Positions 8,264 to 17,005 are shown, counted from the stretch's first letter. The stretch is 64,000 nt of DNA from Catellatospora coxensis (GCF_016862635.1 NZ_BONI01000034.1:31044-95043); one strand, 5' to 3'. Made by a program: numbers and translations. Notes: generated from the letters alone by a model not told the origin.

Positions 8264-9631
8264 GTGCGCGCCAGCACCGCACCCAACGACCGGCTGCAAC
8301 TGCTGATCTCCCAAGCCGGGATCTCCTACGAGGCCCTCGCCCGGTCGGTGTGCCACATCGCCGCCGAGAACGGCGACAACAGGCTGCCGGCCAACAAGTC
8401 ATCGGTGGCGCACTGGATCGCCGGAACACGCCCCCACCCGCCCACCGCCGGCTACCTCGCCGAAGCCCTGTCACGACGCCTGGCACGTCCACTCACACCA
8501 GCCGACCTCGGGCTAGGCTCAGACGATGAACCCATCTACGACCCGGTATCCCTGCCACCCGACGCCGTGGCCGCCGTCGCACACCTGGGACGAGCCGACG
8601 TGGACCGCCGCACCCTGATCTCCGGCGCCGCCTATTCGGTCGCCGCCCTCCTGCTGCCCTTGCAACAGCCCGAGATCATCGCCCGCGCACACAACACCCG
8701 CACCCGGCCCACGACCACCGTCGGCCAAGGTGAAATCGACGCCGTCCGGCAGATGACCACAGCGTTCAACGCCGCCGACGAACGCCTCGGCGGCGGCCAC
8801 GCCCGCACCGCCGTCGTCGAATACCTCACCACCGACGTCACCGCATACCTGCGCGCCTCCTTCACCGCCGAGACGCTTCGCCGCTCGATGTTCGCCGCAG
8901 CCGCCCAACTGTCATACCTGGCGGGATGGAAGGCCCACGACCTCGGCCTGCCCGGGCTGGCACAGCGCTACTACCTGCACTCCTACCAGCTCGCCACCGA
9001 GGCCGACCCTCGCGCGCATGCCGCGTACGGGCTACGCATCCTCGCGCACCAGGCCATGGACCTCGGACGCCGCGAACACTGCGTCGACCTGGCCGACGCC
9101 GCGCTCGACCGGGTGAAAGGCCGCGTCGACCCCGACACCGAAAGCCTGTTCTGGCTCACCGCCGCCCGCGCCCACGCCACCGACGGCAACAACCACCAGG
9201 CACGCTCGGCCCTGGCCACCGCAGAACGGCTGCTCGACCGCAGCCGCGGTGACGCGGCTCCTGAATGGGCCGCGTCGGGCGGACCCGCCGAAGCGCGGCT
9301 CGCCAACCAGTCCGGCAAAGCCCTGCAGGCCATGGGCGACCTCAACGCCGCCGAGGACCAGCTACGACGCTCGGCACGCTGTTGGGACCCGGCCACGCAC
9401 CCGCGCATCCACGCCCTCACCCTGGCCGACCTCGCCGAGATCCAATGCACCCGAGGCAACGTCGAAGCAGCCTGCCGCACCTGGAACACCGCGCTCGACG
9501 GCATGGCCGGCATCCGTTCCGCCCGCACCCGCGATGCCATCACCAGCATGCGAGCCAGCCTCGCCGCTTACCGTCGACGCGGACTCACCACAGCCCAACG
9601 CCTCGACACCCGCGCCGCCAGCCTTATCTGA
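8264..9631 (+). CDS. HTH/TPR regulatory protein
   Basis: The predicted protein is 455 residues from the GTG at 8264; an in-frame GTG at 8204 would add 20 unconvincing residues. Residues ~5-80 look like a helix-turn-helix of the actinomycete XRE-like type (LLISQAGISYEALARSV, SSVAHWIAGTRPHPPTAGYL). The remainder is a helical TPR-like array (YYLHSYQLATEADPRAHAAY, LADAALDRVKG, ALTLADLAEIQCTRG). This architecture is abundant in filamentous actinomycetes and is usually taken as peptide- or partner-sensing regulation; no ligand can be assigned. Upstream, GGTTTAACC (8220-8228) forms a small palindrome that could be an operator. Confidence 0.7.
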   Translation: MRASTAPNDRLQLLISQAGISYEALARSVCHIAAENGDNRLPANKSSVAHWIAGTRPHPPTAGYLAEALSRRLARPLTPADLGLGSDDEPIYDPVSLPPDAVAAVAHLGRADVDRRTLISGAAYSVAALLLPLQQPEIIARAHNTRTRPTTTVGQGEIDAVRQMTTAFNAADERLGGGHARTAVVEYLTTDVTAYLRASFTAETLRRSMFAAAAQLSYLAGWKAHDLGLPGLAQRYYLHSYQLATEADPRAHAAYGLRILAHQAMDLGRREHCVDLADAALDRVKGRVDPDTESLFWLTAARAHATDGNNHQARSALATAERLLDRSRGDAAPEWAASGGPAEARLANQSGKALQAMGDLNAAEDQLRRSARCWDPATHPRIHALTLADLAEIQCTRGNVEAACRTWNTALDGMAGIRSARTRDAITSMRASLAAYRRRGLTTAQRLDTRAASLI

Positions 9632-9707
9632 GCTCCACCGACCACGCTGGAGTCCGCTCTGCACGCGCCGGCGACAGCGGCGCTGTGGCGGGTCGTATCC
9701 TCGGCGG

Positions 9708-10166
9708 GTGACGGACGAGGAGACTGCGGAGCGTGTCATCGATCGCCTTCTCCTGGCGTTGGCGGCGCAGCTCGACACGTCGGGAGGTCCTGCCCTCGCG
9801 GCTGGTGCGGTCGAGGCACTCGCCGATTTGAGCAGAGCCGAGGTCGATTTGATCTTCGGCCAGGCGGGCCATCTGGTTCACTACGGCGCGGGCACCGCAC
9901 CGCTGGAGACGCTCATCCACTTGATCACAGCCGTCCAACGCGGCGAGACTTCGGGAGATTCCCCGGTCAGGCCGGGTGATGAAGTGCGACTCGTGGGTGA
10001 ATTGCCAGAGAGTCTTGCCGGATACGACGAGACGCGGCTCCGCGAGACCGTATTCGTCGTCCGCTACGTCGGCAAGGACGCGACGGTCGACGTGCAGTCG
10101 GATCTGACCGAGGATTACGTGATCGTGACGGTGCCGACCACCATCGTGAAGCCCTTGCGGAGATAA
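9708..10166 (+). CDS. Hypothetical protein
   Basis: A 152-residue protein with a helical N-terminal half (ETAERVIDRLLLALAAQLDT, VEALADLSRAEVDLIFGQAG) and a beta-rich C-terminal half with an acidic, strand-like pattern (GDEVRLVGELPESLAGYDET, RETVFVVRYVGKDATVDVQS). I do not recognise a family. The start is the GTG at 9708, with a TATCCT -10-like hexamer ending 6 nt upstream, so the mRNA is probably leaderless. It follows the TPR regulator by 76 nt and may be expressed independently. Confidence 0.6.
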   Translation: MTDEETAERVIDRLLLALAAQLDTSGGPALAAGAVEALADLSRAEVDLIFGQAGHLVHYGAGTAPLETLIHLITAVQRGETSGDSPVRPGDEVRLVGELPESLAGYDETRLRETVFVVRYVGKDATVDVQSDLTEDYVIVTVPTTIVKPLRR

Positions 10167-10322
10167 AGCACCCTCAGCGCCGCCGTCTCCGCTCGGTACG
10201 ACAGCCGCCGCCAGAGCTGGTCAATGAGCACACGGTCGGACACGACCGCAGTCTCCTCGGCACGCTCCGCTCATTCCGAACTGATCTTCAAGGCCATCAC
10301 GGTGCCTTGTGGCGGATCAACG

Positions 10323-10339
10323 ACGGTCACACTGACCGT
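10323..10339. promoter_or_regulatory. Perfect inverted repeat before the secreted-protein gene
   Basis: ACGGTCA-CAC-TGACCGT is a perfect 7+3+7 palindrome ending 14 nt before the GTG at 10354. It overlaps a possible -10 hexamer (TACCGT, 10339-10344). Its position makes it a candidate operator; no cognate regulator is identified. The rest of the 10167-10322 gap shows nothing I can call. Confidence 0.4.
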
Positions 10340-10353
10340 ACCGTGAGGCAACC

Positions 10354-11208
10354 GTGACGTCCGTGCCGACCCTGGCTCACATGAGAACTAAACTCGCCGC
10401 GCTACTCACCATCGCGGCAACTGCCGCGATGGTGCAGATAGCGACTCCAGCACAGGCCTTCATCGGCCTGTACCAGGTAAACGCCGTGAGCCCGGCCAAC
10501 GCCAACTCACCGAAGAACATCTCCGCGGCATGCGCCCCCGGCGACGACATCGTCAGCGTCATGGGGCAGGTCAACAACGGCGGCGGTGACGTCCTGCTGA
10601 CCCGCTCCTACATCGACGCCGCCGGCGGCGGCACCGCTTCCGCCATCGAAGCCATCGCGACAGGCGTGGCCTGGACCGTCGAGGTCACCCTCGTCTGCGC
10701 CCCAGCCGGCGCGCTCGTCAACCGTTCCGTGGTGCAGACGGTGTCCGCCTCCAACATGAACGACAAGTTCCAGACCGCGGCCTGCCCCGCGGGCGACAAC
10801 ATCGTCGGCGGCGGCTACTTCCTGACAGACGCCTTCGGCAACGTGTCCATCGACGAGGTCAGCTACGACGCCGCGATGACGCAGCTGTCCGTCACGGCCT
10901 ACGACAACGCGGCCGTCGGCAACTACACGCTGACCACGCAGGCGGTCTGCGCCGACCCCCTGCCCATCAGCAACTACTGGAACGCCACCTCCGTGTTCGA
11001 CCCCAGTTCGCCGAAAGGCACCAACGGAAATCCCTGCCCCGTCGGCTCGCAGGTGTCCGCAGTCGGTGGAGTGATCACCGGCGCGCTCGGCGACGCGTCG
11101 ATCGCAACGCTCACTCCACTGCCCGTGGGCGGCGGCATCGTGGCACGCGAGGTCGGCCCGTTCGCCGGCAACTGGAGTCTGCAGATGCAGCGCATCTGCA
11201 TCGGATAG
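10354..11208 (+). CDS. Secreted Cys-Pro repeat protein A
   Basis: A 284-residue exported protein with a Sec signal (LAALLTIAATAAMVQIATPA, then QA) and no recognised domain. The mature part has three similar units. Each opens with a Cys-containing turn (ACAPGDDIVSVMG, ACPAGDNIVGGGY, PCPVGSQVSAVGG), runs through a strand-rich segment and closes with another Cys (VTLVCAP, TTQAVCAD, MQRICIG). That predicts a small disulfide-stabilised beta repeat. The protein at 38036-38932 has the same layout. GTG 10354 has GAGG upstream; ATG 10381 is an alternative that still leaves a full signal peptide. Confidence 0.65.
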   Translation: MTSVPTLAHMRTKLAALLTIAATAAMVQIATPAQAFIGLYQVNAVSPANANSPKNISAACAPGDDIVSVMGQVNNGGGDVLLTRSYIDAAGGGTASAIEAIATGVAWTVEVTLVCAPAGALVNRSVVQTVSASNMNDKFQTAACPAGDNIVGGGYFLTDAFGNVSIDEVSYDAAMTQLSVTAYDNAAVGNYTLTTQAVCADPLPISNYWNATSVFDPSSPKGTNGNPCPVGSQVSAVGGVITGALGDASIATLTPLPVGGGIVAREVGPFAGNWSLQMQRICIG

Positions 11209-11229
11209 CGGTCCGCCTCAGACACACAC

Positions 11230-11258
11230 GCCCGGTTCTCCAAGGAGGAGGACCGGGC
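11230..11258 (+). terminator. Terminator after secreted protein A
   Basis: A 12-bp stem (11230-11241 with 11247-11258, one G-U wobble) and a 5-nt loop lie 22 nt after the stop codon. It is GC-rich and without a T-run. Confidence 0.6.
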
Positions 11259-11699
11259 ACATCTGCGCCCACTGGCCGGCCGCACTCCACGTCCGCATGG
11301 ATGTCAGGCAGTCGGCAGTGATCTCGTGTTCGGTGTGGTGTGGTTCGATGCCTACCGAGCTGACTTGACGCGGTCGCCGCACGAGATCGGTGCCAGAGGA
11401 ACGGTGGTCGCCGAGACAGCTCCAACTCTGCGGATCTCCGGAGCAGTTCTCAGCCGAAGAACGCCGCAATTCGGCGCTGCCAGGCCTGCATGAACCGGGG
11501 AGGCCGGGCGGGCGAGTGATTCCACCTGCGGTTCAGCTGAGTGTGAGGCGCGCCGCCGGGGCGACTCGGGTGGGTGTGGGTCACCGCACCCTGGTGTCCG
11601 GCCGGCCGCTCGGCATGCGCGGGAACTCCAGGAATGCGATGTGTCGCCCGGTGCAGCAGGCCGCGCGACGAGTTCTCGTCTGTCATCCTCATCCGCTCT
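11259..11699. other. Gene-free interval with a possible decayed tetO-controlled gene
   Basis: About 440 bp between the terminator and the Tet-type operators hold no convincing gene. On the minus strand an ATG at 11692 sits 8 nt from the first operator, exactly where a TetR-controlled divergent gene would start, and opens an 80-residue frame of shadow-like composition (MTDENSSRGLL...). One base out of frame a short stretch, RHIAFLEFPRMPSG, faintly resembles the N-terminus of macrolide-type glycosyltransferases, but a stop follows within ten residues. I read this as the remains of the regulated gene; the identity is speculative. Confidence 0.35.
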
Positions 11700-11737
11700 C
11701 TCTATCGGTGATAGAGGGACTCTAGCACTGATAGAGT
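11700..11737. promoter_or_regulatory. Two tetO-like TetR operators
   Basis: CTCTATCGGTGATAGAG (11700-11716) is a perfect palindrome with 7-bp arms and differs by few bases from the classical tet operator core CTATCAGTGATAG. A second copy, ACTCTAGCACTGATAGAGT (11719-11737), has perfect 6-bp outer arms. They are spaced like the paired operators of tet systems and lie directly before the TetR gene's start at 11757, so autoregulation is likely. Confidence 0.85.
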
Positions 11738-11756
11738 GCCAGCGGGAGGCACCGAA

Positions 11757-12389
11757 TTGGCACTGGACCGACAGCGGATCGTCACCGAGGCCGTAGCCCT
11801 GCTCGACGCCGACGGTCTCGACGGCGTGACGACCCGCAAACTCGCCGCGCGGCTGGGTGTGCAGTCGCCGACCCTCTACTGGCATCTGCCCAACAAGGCC
11901 GCCCTGGTCACCGCGATCGCCGATGCGATCCTCGACCAGGAGTTCGGCGACATGTCACCACCCGATACCGACCAACCCTGGCAGGTCTGGTTGTGCGGCC
12001 TGGCCGAGCGGCTGCGCCGAGCGCTGCTCGCCCACAAGGACGGGGCCCGGGTCATCTCGGCCGCCCAGCTCTCCCGCAACATGGCAGCGGTCTCCGAGCT
12101 GGCGATGAGCACCCTGGTCGCGCGAGGCATCCCGCTGCGACAGGCCCGCGTGATCGTCCTGACCGTCGAGCGCTTCACGGTCGGCCACGTCCTCGAAGAG
12201 CAGGCCCCCCGCCCGGACGCGGACACGCTGAAGGATTTCGACATGCACACGTTCACCCGGCAGTACCCGACCGTGGTCGCCGCGGTCACCGAATACTTCC
12301 AACCGGGCCGCACGGTTGACGACCTGTTCCGCGAATGCCTGGAGGTGGTCATCGAGGGCGCTGCGATCAAGGCCGGGGCCGCCGCCTGA
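11757..12389 (+). CDS. TetR family repressor of the TetR(C) subgroup
   Basis: The predicted protein is 210 residues. Residues 1-50 form the HTH (RIVTEAVALLDADGLDGVTT, KLAARLGVQSPTLYWHLPNK); the YWHLPNKAAL segment is the classical TetR recognition helix. The rest matches a TetR_C ligand-binding and dimerisation domain (AILDQEF, then LARGIPLRQARVIVLTVERF). I prefer the TTG at 11757, which has GGGAGG 7 nt upstream; a GTG at 11736 overlaps the second operator. tetO-like sites upstream agree with this subgroup. The usual divergent efflux or modification gene is absent. Confidence 0.85.
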   Translation: MALDRQRIVTEAVALLDADGLDGVTTRKLAARLGVQSPTLYWHLPNKAALVTAIADAILDQEFGDMSPPDTDQPWQVWLCGLAERLRRALLAHKDGARVISAAQLSRNMAAVSELAMSTLVARGIPLRQARVIVLTVERFTVGHVLEEQAPRPDADTLKDFDMHTFTRQYPTVVAAVTEYFQPGRTVDDLFRECLEVVIEGAAIKAGAAA

Positions 12390-12462
12390 CCGCTCCGCTC
12401 GAAGACCTTCTCCTGGCCTGCCGGCCACTCTCCGTTCGGCGAGTCCGCCGGGTCCGGGTCGG

Positions 12463-12801
12463 CTACCTCGGCAGCCTCTGCAACAGTTCGACCAGGTCCG
12501 CAGGGAACTCGAGGAGATACCTTTGCGCGGTGTACCGGACGACGCCTGAGGCTGCGACCAGGTCGACCGCCGAGTAGCCTCCCCTGCGCAGCATGACGTT
12601 CGCCATCTGCAACGGCACGATGAAACCGGCAACGGCGTCATCGGACAGCGAGTCGACGAACAACTCGTCCTCCGCCAACACCATCGCCGCGATCGCCTCC
12701 AATGTCCGAAGAAGGTCTGCGACATCCTCGGACTCGGCAGCGACAACCTGGTCCGCATAGACGCCGAAACCAAACTTGTTGATCTCCAGAAAGTCCATCA
12801 T
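12463..12801 (-). CDS. Hypothetical protein
   Basis: A 112-residue, mostly helical acidic protein (QVVAAESEDVADLLRTLEAI, FVDSLSDDAVAGFIVPLQMA). I do not recognise a family. Two adjacent ATG codons (12801, 12798) begin it; a TAGGGT hexamer ends 8 nt upstream, fitting a leaderless promoter. It is convergent with the TetR gene and separated by ~70 nt. Confidence 0.55.
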   Translation of the reverse strand: MMDFLEINKFGFGVYADQVVAAESEDVADLLRTLEAIAAMVLAEDELFVDSLSDDAVAGFIVPLQMANVMLRRGGYSAVDLVAASGVVRYTAQRYLLEFPADLVELLQRLPR

Positions 12802-12908
12802 CGTGCCGAACCCTAGTACCTGATCAGCGCGCACGATTCCCACATCGGGTCCGCGGACGGACGCAGGCGCGCTTTGCCGCGACGCCCGCGTCGTCCCCAG
12901 CCTGCGGG

Positions 12909-13733
12909 TCAGCCCGCCCGACGAGCGGTGTAGAGCAGGTACTCCCAGTCCATCGCGCCCCAGCCGAGGTCGTTGCGGCGGCCGAGTTCGGCCAGCTCCT
13001 CGTCCAGGGCGGCGACCTTGTCCGGCTGGTCGGCGATGTTGCGGTACACCGCGATCGTCGGGCCGTAGCACGCCTTGAAGAAGTCGCGGAACTCCTCGGC
13101 GCTGGCGAACCGGTCCACCCGGACCGTGCGGCGCTCGGCGACGACCTCGGTGACCCGGTCGCCGAACAGCGCGGCGACGTGCTCCTCGCTGCCCCACAGC
13201 GGCGGCGGCTGCGCCCCGGGCGGCGGCGGTGCGGCGTACGGCTTCATCACGGCGAACATCTGCCCGATGAAGCCCTGCGGCGTCCAGTTGGCCAGCGCGA
13301 TCGTCCCGCCGGGGCGGCAGACCCGGACCAGCTCGTCGGCGGCCTCCTGGTGGTGCGGGGCGAACATGACGCCGACGCTGGACATGACGACGTCGAACTC
13401 GCCGTCGGCGTACGGCAGCGCTTCGGCGTCGGCCTGCTCCCAGGTCAGCTTCGCGCCGCGCTGCTCGGCGACCTGGCGGCCGGCGTCGAACAACTCCGGG
13501 GTCAGGTCGCTGGCGACGACGTCGGCCCCGGCCAGGGCCGCGGGGATCGCCGCGTTGCCGGAGCCGGCGCCGACGTCGAGCACGCGCACGCCGGGTCCGG
13601 CGCCGCACGCCTGCGCCAGCACGGTGCCGAGTTCGGGGATGACCTCGGCGGCGACCGCCGGGTAGTCACCCAGCGCCCACATCGCGCGGTGCTTGGACTT
13701 GAGCGCGCGGTCGGCGTCGCTCGGTGCGGTCAT
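12909..13733 (-). CDS. Class I SAM-dependent methyltransferase (UbiE/type 11)
   Basis: A 274-residue protein with the SAM motif I VLDVGAGSGNAAIPAAL, motif II ASDLTPELFDAG, EQADAEALPYADGEFDVVMS and the post-motif LVRVCRPGGTIALANWTPQG. These are textbook Methyltransf_11/25 features; the methyl acceptor is unknown. An AGGAG ribosome site lies 7 nt before the ATG. The gene is divergent from an HxlR regulator across ~110 bp carrying a clear palindrome, which suggests it is that regulator's target. Confidence 0.85.
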   Translation of the reverse strand: MTAPSDADRALKSKHRAMWALGDYPAVAAEVIPELGTVLAQACGAGPGVRVLDVGAGSGNAAIPAALAGADVVASDLTPELFDAGRQVAEQRGAKLTWEQADAEALPYADGEFDVVMSSVGVMFAPHHQEAADELVRVCRPGGTIALANWTPQGFIGQMFAVMKPYAAPPPPGAQPPPLWGSEEHVAALFGDRVTEVVAERRTVRVDRFASAEEFRDFFKACYGPTIAVYRNIADQPDKVAALDEELAELGRRNDLGWGAMDWEYLLYTARRAG

Positions 13734-13795
13734 GGTGGAGCTCCTGTTCGTGTGTTGGTGACTTCACGCTAGGAAGGGTGACCGATGTCCGACCA

Positions 13796-13810
13796 GTACA
13801 GGATCTGTAC
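13796..13810. promoter_or_regulatory. Candidate HxlR operator
   Basis: GTACAG-GAT-CTGTAC is a perfect 6+3+6 inverted repeat in the intergenic region shared by the methyltransferase and HxlR genes. HxlR-type winged-helix dimers bind inverted repeats of this size, so it is the natural candidate for control of both genes. The HxlR -10-like TACGGT (13829-13834) lies just downstream of it. Confidence 0.6.
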
Positions 13811-13841
13811 CGGGCACGGTCCACGCCCTACGGTGGCGGGC

Positions 13842-14549
13842 ATGGGAGCCTCGTATCGCCAGTTCTGCCCGGTGGCCAAGGCCATGGAGCTGCTCGACGA
13901 GCGCTGGACGCTGCTGGTCGTCCGGGAGCTCGTGGCGGGTAGCCGCCACTTCAACGAGCTGCGCCGGGGCTTGCCGCGCATGTCGCCGACGCTGCTGTCC
14001 AAGCGGCTGCAGCAGCTGGTCGCGGCCGGGGTGGTGGAGCGGCGGCCGACGGACAGCGAGGTGCAGTATCTGCTGACTCCGGCCGGGCGGGAGCTGGAGC
14101 CGATCGTGGTGGCGCTGGGCGCGTGGGGTGTGCGGTGGATCGGCGAGCTGGGCGATCAGGATCTCGACCCGAAGCTGCTGCTGTGGGACATGCGCCGGCA
14201 CGTCGACCGGGCGACGGCGCCGGGTGGCCGTACGGTGCTGCGGTTCGCGTTCCATGACGTGGCCCGGCCGCTGCGGGACTGGTGGCTGGTGATCACGCCG
14301 GAGGATGTCGACGTCTGCGACGACGATCCGGGGCATGAGGTCGCGGTGACGGTGACGGCGAGCCTGCGCGGGCTGATCCGGGTGTGGCTGGGCGAGCAGT
14401 CGTGGGCTGACGGGCTGCGCCGGGGCGAGCTGGCGATCGAGGGGCCGCAGGCGTTGCGGCGGGCGCTGCCGTCGTGGTTCCGGACGAACGTGTTCGCCAC
14501 CGTGCCGCGCCCGGAACCGGTTCCGGAGCCGGTGGGTGCGCGGGTCTGA
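13842..14549 (+). CDS. HxlR family regulator with C-terminal SCP2-like domain
   Basis: A 235-residue protein. Residues ~5-100 are the HxlR winged helix (FCPVAKAMELLDERWTLLVV, FNELRRGLPRMSPTLLSKRL) with the N-terminal Cys typical of the family. Residues ~120-220 resemble an SCP2 sterol-transfer-like domain (FAFHDVARPLRDWWLVITPE, LIRVWLGEQSW), seen in a subset of actinobacterial HxlR proteins, where it may sense a hydrophobic ligand. ATG 13842 has a TACGGT hexamer ending 7 nt upstream, so the transcript is probably leaderless. The divergent methyltransferase is the likely target. Confidence 0.85.
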   Translation: MGASYRQFCPVAKAMELLDERWTLLVVRELVAGSRHFNELRRGLPRMSPTLLSKRLQQLVAAGVVERRPTDSEVQYLLTPAGRELEPIVVALGAWGVRWIGELGDQDLDPKLLLWDMRRHVDRATAPGGRTVLRFAFHDVARPLRDWWLVITPEDVDVCDDDPGHEVAVTVTASLRGLIRVWLGEQSWADGLRRGELAIEGPQALRRALPSWFRTNVFATVPRPEPVPEPVGARV

Positions 14550-14706
14550 CTCCGGGCGCCGGGTCATCTGACGTATCCTCAGGTCAGCACGGCTTCGTGG
14601 GTGTCGAGCGGGCGGCTCGGCACACGCCGGTGGCCGGTGAACCTGCGCAGCCATGATCACACACTACCCTTAAGTCCGGCATAGCGGGCAAAAGGGCGGG
14701 GCGGTC

Positions 14707-15927
14707 ATGGTACGAGCGGGGCTGCGCGCCTTGGCCGTCGTGTGCCTGCTCGCGCTGGCCGCGTGCGGGCCGCCGCCCGGGCCGGTCCCCCAGCGCACCG
14801 GACCCGCCGACCTGCAGATCCTCATCGGCTCCTCCGGTGCCGCCGAGACGAAGGCCGTCACCGACGCCGCCGCGGCGTGGGCGGCGGCCAGCGGGAACGC
14901 GGTGACCGTGATCCCCGCCCAGGACCTGGACCAGCAGCTCGGGCAGGCGTTCGCCGGCTCGTCGCCGCCGGACGTGTTCTACGTCGACGCGGCCCGTTTC
15001 GCCGACTTCGCCAGCGTCGGCGCGCTCGAACCGTACGCCGACGCGCTGGCGGCGGCGGGCGACTTCTACCCCACGCTGCGGCAGGCCTTCACCTACCAGG
15101 GGCGCTTCTACTGCGCGCCGAAGGACTTCGCGACGCTGGCCCTGCAGATCAACGAGGACCTGTGGGCGCGGGCCGGGCTGAGCGCCGCCGACGTGCCCCG
15201 CGACTGGGCGCAACTGACCGCGGTCGCCGAGCGCATCGCGGCCCGGGGCATCACCCCGCTGGCCCTCGGCGACACCGTGGAGCGCATCGGCGCGTTCCTG
15301 GTCCAGGCCGGCGGCTGGCTGATCAGCCCCGACGGGACCAAGGCCACCGCCGACAGCCCACAGAACGCCGCCGCGCTGACGTACGTGCAGCGGTTGCTGC
15401 GGGCCGGGCTCGCCCGCTACCCGAGCGCGCTGGACACGGGCTGGGCCGGGGAGGCGTTCGGGCGGGGCCTGGCCGCGATGACGATCGAGGGCAACTGGAT
15501 CAAGGGTGCGCTGGCCGGGGACTACCCGGACGTGCGGTACACCGTGCACGCGCTGCCGGCCGGGCCCGCGGGCGAGGGCACCCTGTCGTTCACCACGTGC
15601 TGGGGCATCTCCGCACGGACGCCGTACCGCAGCCAGGCCGTCGCGTTCGTCCAGGCGATGACGGCCGTGGACCAGCAGCTCGCCTTCGCCTCCGCGTACG
15701 GTGTGATGCCCTCGGTCGTCACCGCCCGCGACCGCTACCTGCAGGCCTTCCCTGCCGACCGGGCGTTCCTGGACGGCGCGGGCCACGCGCAGGGGCCGGT
15801 CAACGCGCCGAAGATGGGCAACGTCCTGTCCGACTTCGACACCCAGCTGCAGCGCCTGGCCGTGGCCGACCCGCAGGCGATCCTGCGGCGGCTGCAGCGC
15901 AACATGACGGCGGCGCTGCGTGGCTGA
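14707..15927 (+). CDS. Carbohydrate ABC transporter substrate-binding lipoprotein
   Basis: A 406-residue family-1 extracellular solute-binding protein. The signal peptide ends in a lipobox (LLALAAC; Cys at residue ~20), so it is anchored on the outer face of the membrane. The body has the usual SBP pattern: INEDLWARAGL, then AAMTIEGNWIKGAL and a C-terminal ARDRYLQAFPADRAFLDGAG segment. It is the first gene of an importer operon; the permease start overlaps its last 8 bp. The sugar cannot be deduced from sequence. Confidence 0.9.
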   Translation: MVRAGLRALAVVCLLALAACGPPPGPVPQRTGPADLQILIGSSGAAETKAVTDAAAAWAAASGNAVTVIPAQDLDQQLGQAFAGSSPPDVFYVDAARFADFASVGALEPYADALAAAGDFYPTLRQAFTYQGRFYCAPKDFATLALQINEDLWARAGLSAADVPRDWAQLTAVAERIAARGITPLALGDTVERIGAFLVQAGGWLISPDGTKATADSPQNAAALTYVQRLLRAGLARYPSALDTGWAGEAFGRGLAAMTIEGNWIKGALAGDYPDVRYTVHALPAGPAGEGTLSFTTCWGISARTPYRSQAVAFVQAMTAVDQQLAFASAYGVMPSVVTARDRYLQAFPADRAFLDGAGHAQGPVNAPKMGNVLSDFDTQLQRLAVADPQAILRRLQRNMTAALRG

Positions 15928-17005
15928 GGCGCACCGCCGCAGCGGCATCCGGGGCGACGAGGCGGCCGCCGGGTGGCTGTTCGTCGCCCCGGCGGTGCTG
16001 ATCCTGGGCCTGTTCCTGGTGCTGCCGATCGGCATGGCGCTGTGGGTCAGCGTGAGCGGCTGGAACGGCCAGGGCAGCCCGTTCGCGCCCGGGGTGCCGT
16101 ACGTCGGCGCGCAGAACTACGCGAGCCTGTTCGTGGAGGACGGGCTGACCCGCGAGAACTTCATGATCAGTATCCGGAACAATCTGTACTACGTCGCCGT
16201 CGCCGTGCCCGCGCAGACCCTGCTCGCGCTGGCCCTGGCCCTGGTCGTCAACCAGCGCTTCCTCAAGGGCACGTCGTTCTTCCGCACCGCGTTCTACTTC
16301 CCGTCGGTCACCAGCTCGGTGGCGATCAGCGTGGTGTTCCTGTTCCTGTTCGCCAACTCCGGCGCGGTCAACGCGCTGCTGGCCGCGTTCGGCATCAGCG
16401 GCCCGGCCTGGTTCGCCGACCCACGCGGGCTGCTGCACCTGCTGCTCGGCGGGCTCGGGCTGGTCGACGTGGCCAACCCACCGGCCGCGCTCACCGGCGG
16501 CGGCCCGTTCGGGCTGTCCTGGTGGGAGTGGCTGGCCGGGCCCAGCGTCGCCATGTCCACGATCATCATGCTGGTCGTCTGGACCACCAGCGGCACCTTC
16601 ATGCTGATCTTCCTCGCCGCGCTGCAGGACGTGCCCGTGCAGGTCGAGGAGGCCAGCCTGATCGACGGCGCGAACGCCTGGCAGCGGCTGCGCCACGTCA
16701 CCCTGCCGATGCTCAAACCGGCCCTGTTCCTGGTGGTCACCCTCGGGCTGATCGGCACCTGGCAGGTCTTCGACCAGATCTACGTGATGAGCCAGGGCAA
16801 ACCCGCCAACACCACGCTCACCCCCGCCTACCTGTCCTACCGCACCGCGTTCAGCGATTTCGAGTACGGCGTCGGCGCGGCGATCTCCTTCGTGCTGTTC
16901 CTGATCATCGTGGTGATGACGCTGCTCCAGCGCTGGATCATGCGCGACCGCGACGAGCCCCGGCCGCGCCGCCGGTGGTGGCCGCGCCGCGGGAGCACGT
17001 CGTGA
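15920..17005 (+). CDS. Sugar ABC transporter permease (MalF type)
   Basis: A 361-residue membrane protein with six to seven hydrophobic segments (GWLFVAPAVLILGLFLVLPI first, ALFLVVTLGLIGTWQVFDQI near the end). The cytoplasmic EAA loop EEASLIDGANAWQRLRHVTL, which docks on the ATPase, is intact. A stretch around residues 155-200 between transmembrane segments is longer than usual for the family. It begins at a GTG within the end of the binding-protein gene and overlaps the second permease by GTGA. No ATPase gene follows; a shared MsiK-type ATPase elsewhere is the usual actinobacterial solution. Confidence 0.93.
   Translation: MAEAHRRSGIRGDEAAAGWLFVAPAVLILGLFLVLPIGMALWVSVSGWNGQGSPFAPGVPYVGAQNYASLFVEDGLTRENFMISIRNNLYYVAVAVPAQTLLALALALVVNQRFLKGTSFFRTAFYFPSVTSSVAISVVFLFLFANSGAVNALLAAFGISGPAWFADPRGLLHLLLGGLGLVDVANPPAALTGGGPFGLSWWEWLAGPSVAMSTIIMLVVWTTSGTFMLIFLAALQDVPVQVEEASLIDGANAWQRLRHVTLPMLKPALFLVVTLGLIGTWQVFDQIYVMSQGKPANTTLTPAYLSYRTAFSDFEYGVGAAISFVLFLIIVVMTLLQRWIMRDRDEPRPRRRWWPRRGSTS

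Noticed and set aside
10167..10322. Possible small minus-strand peptide (DRVLIDQLWRRLSYRAETAA)
   Set aside because: It looks helical, but there is no start codon context or ribosome site and the frame is short; too weak to call.
11736..11756. GTG start for TetR at 11736
   Set aside because: It lies inside the second operator and has no ribosome site; the TTG at 11757 has GGGAGG at proper spacing and begins the conserved HTH.
11352..11885. 177-codon minus-strand frame opposite TetR
   Set aside because: It overlaps the TetR gene and both operators, and its Ser/Arg/Pro composition is shadow-like.
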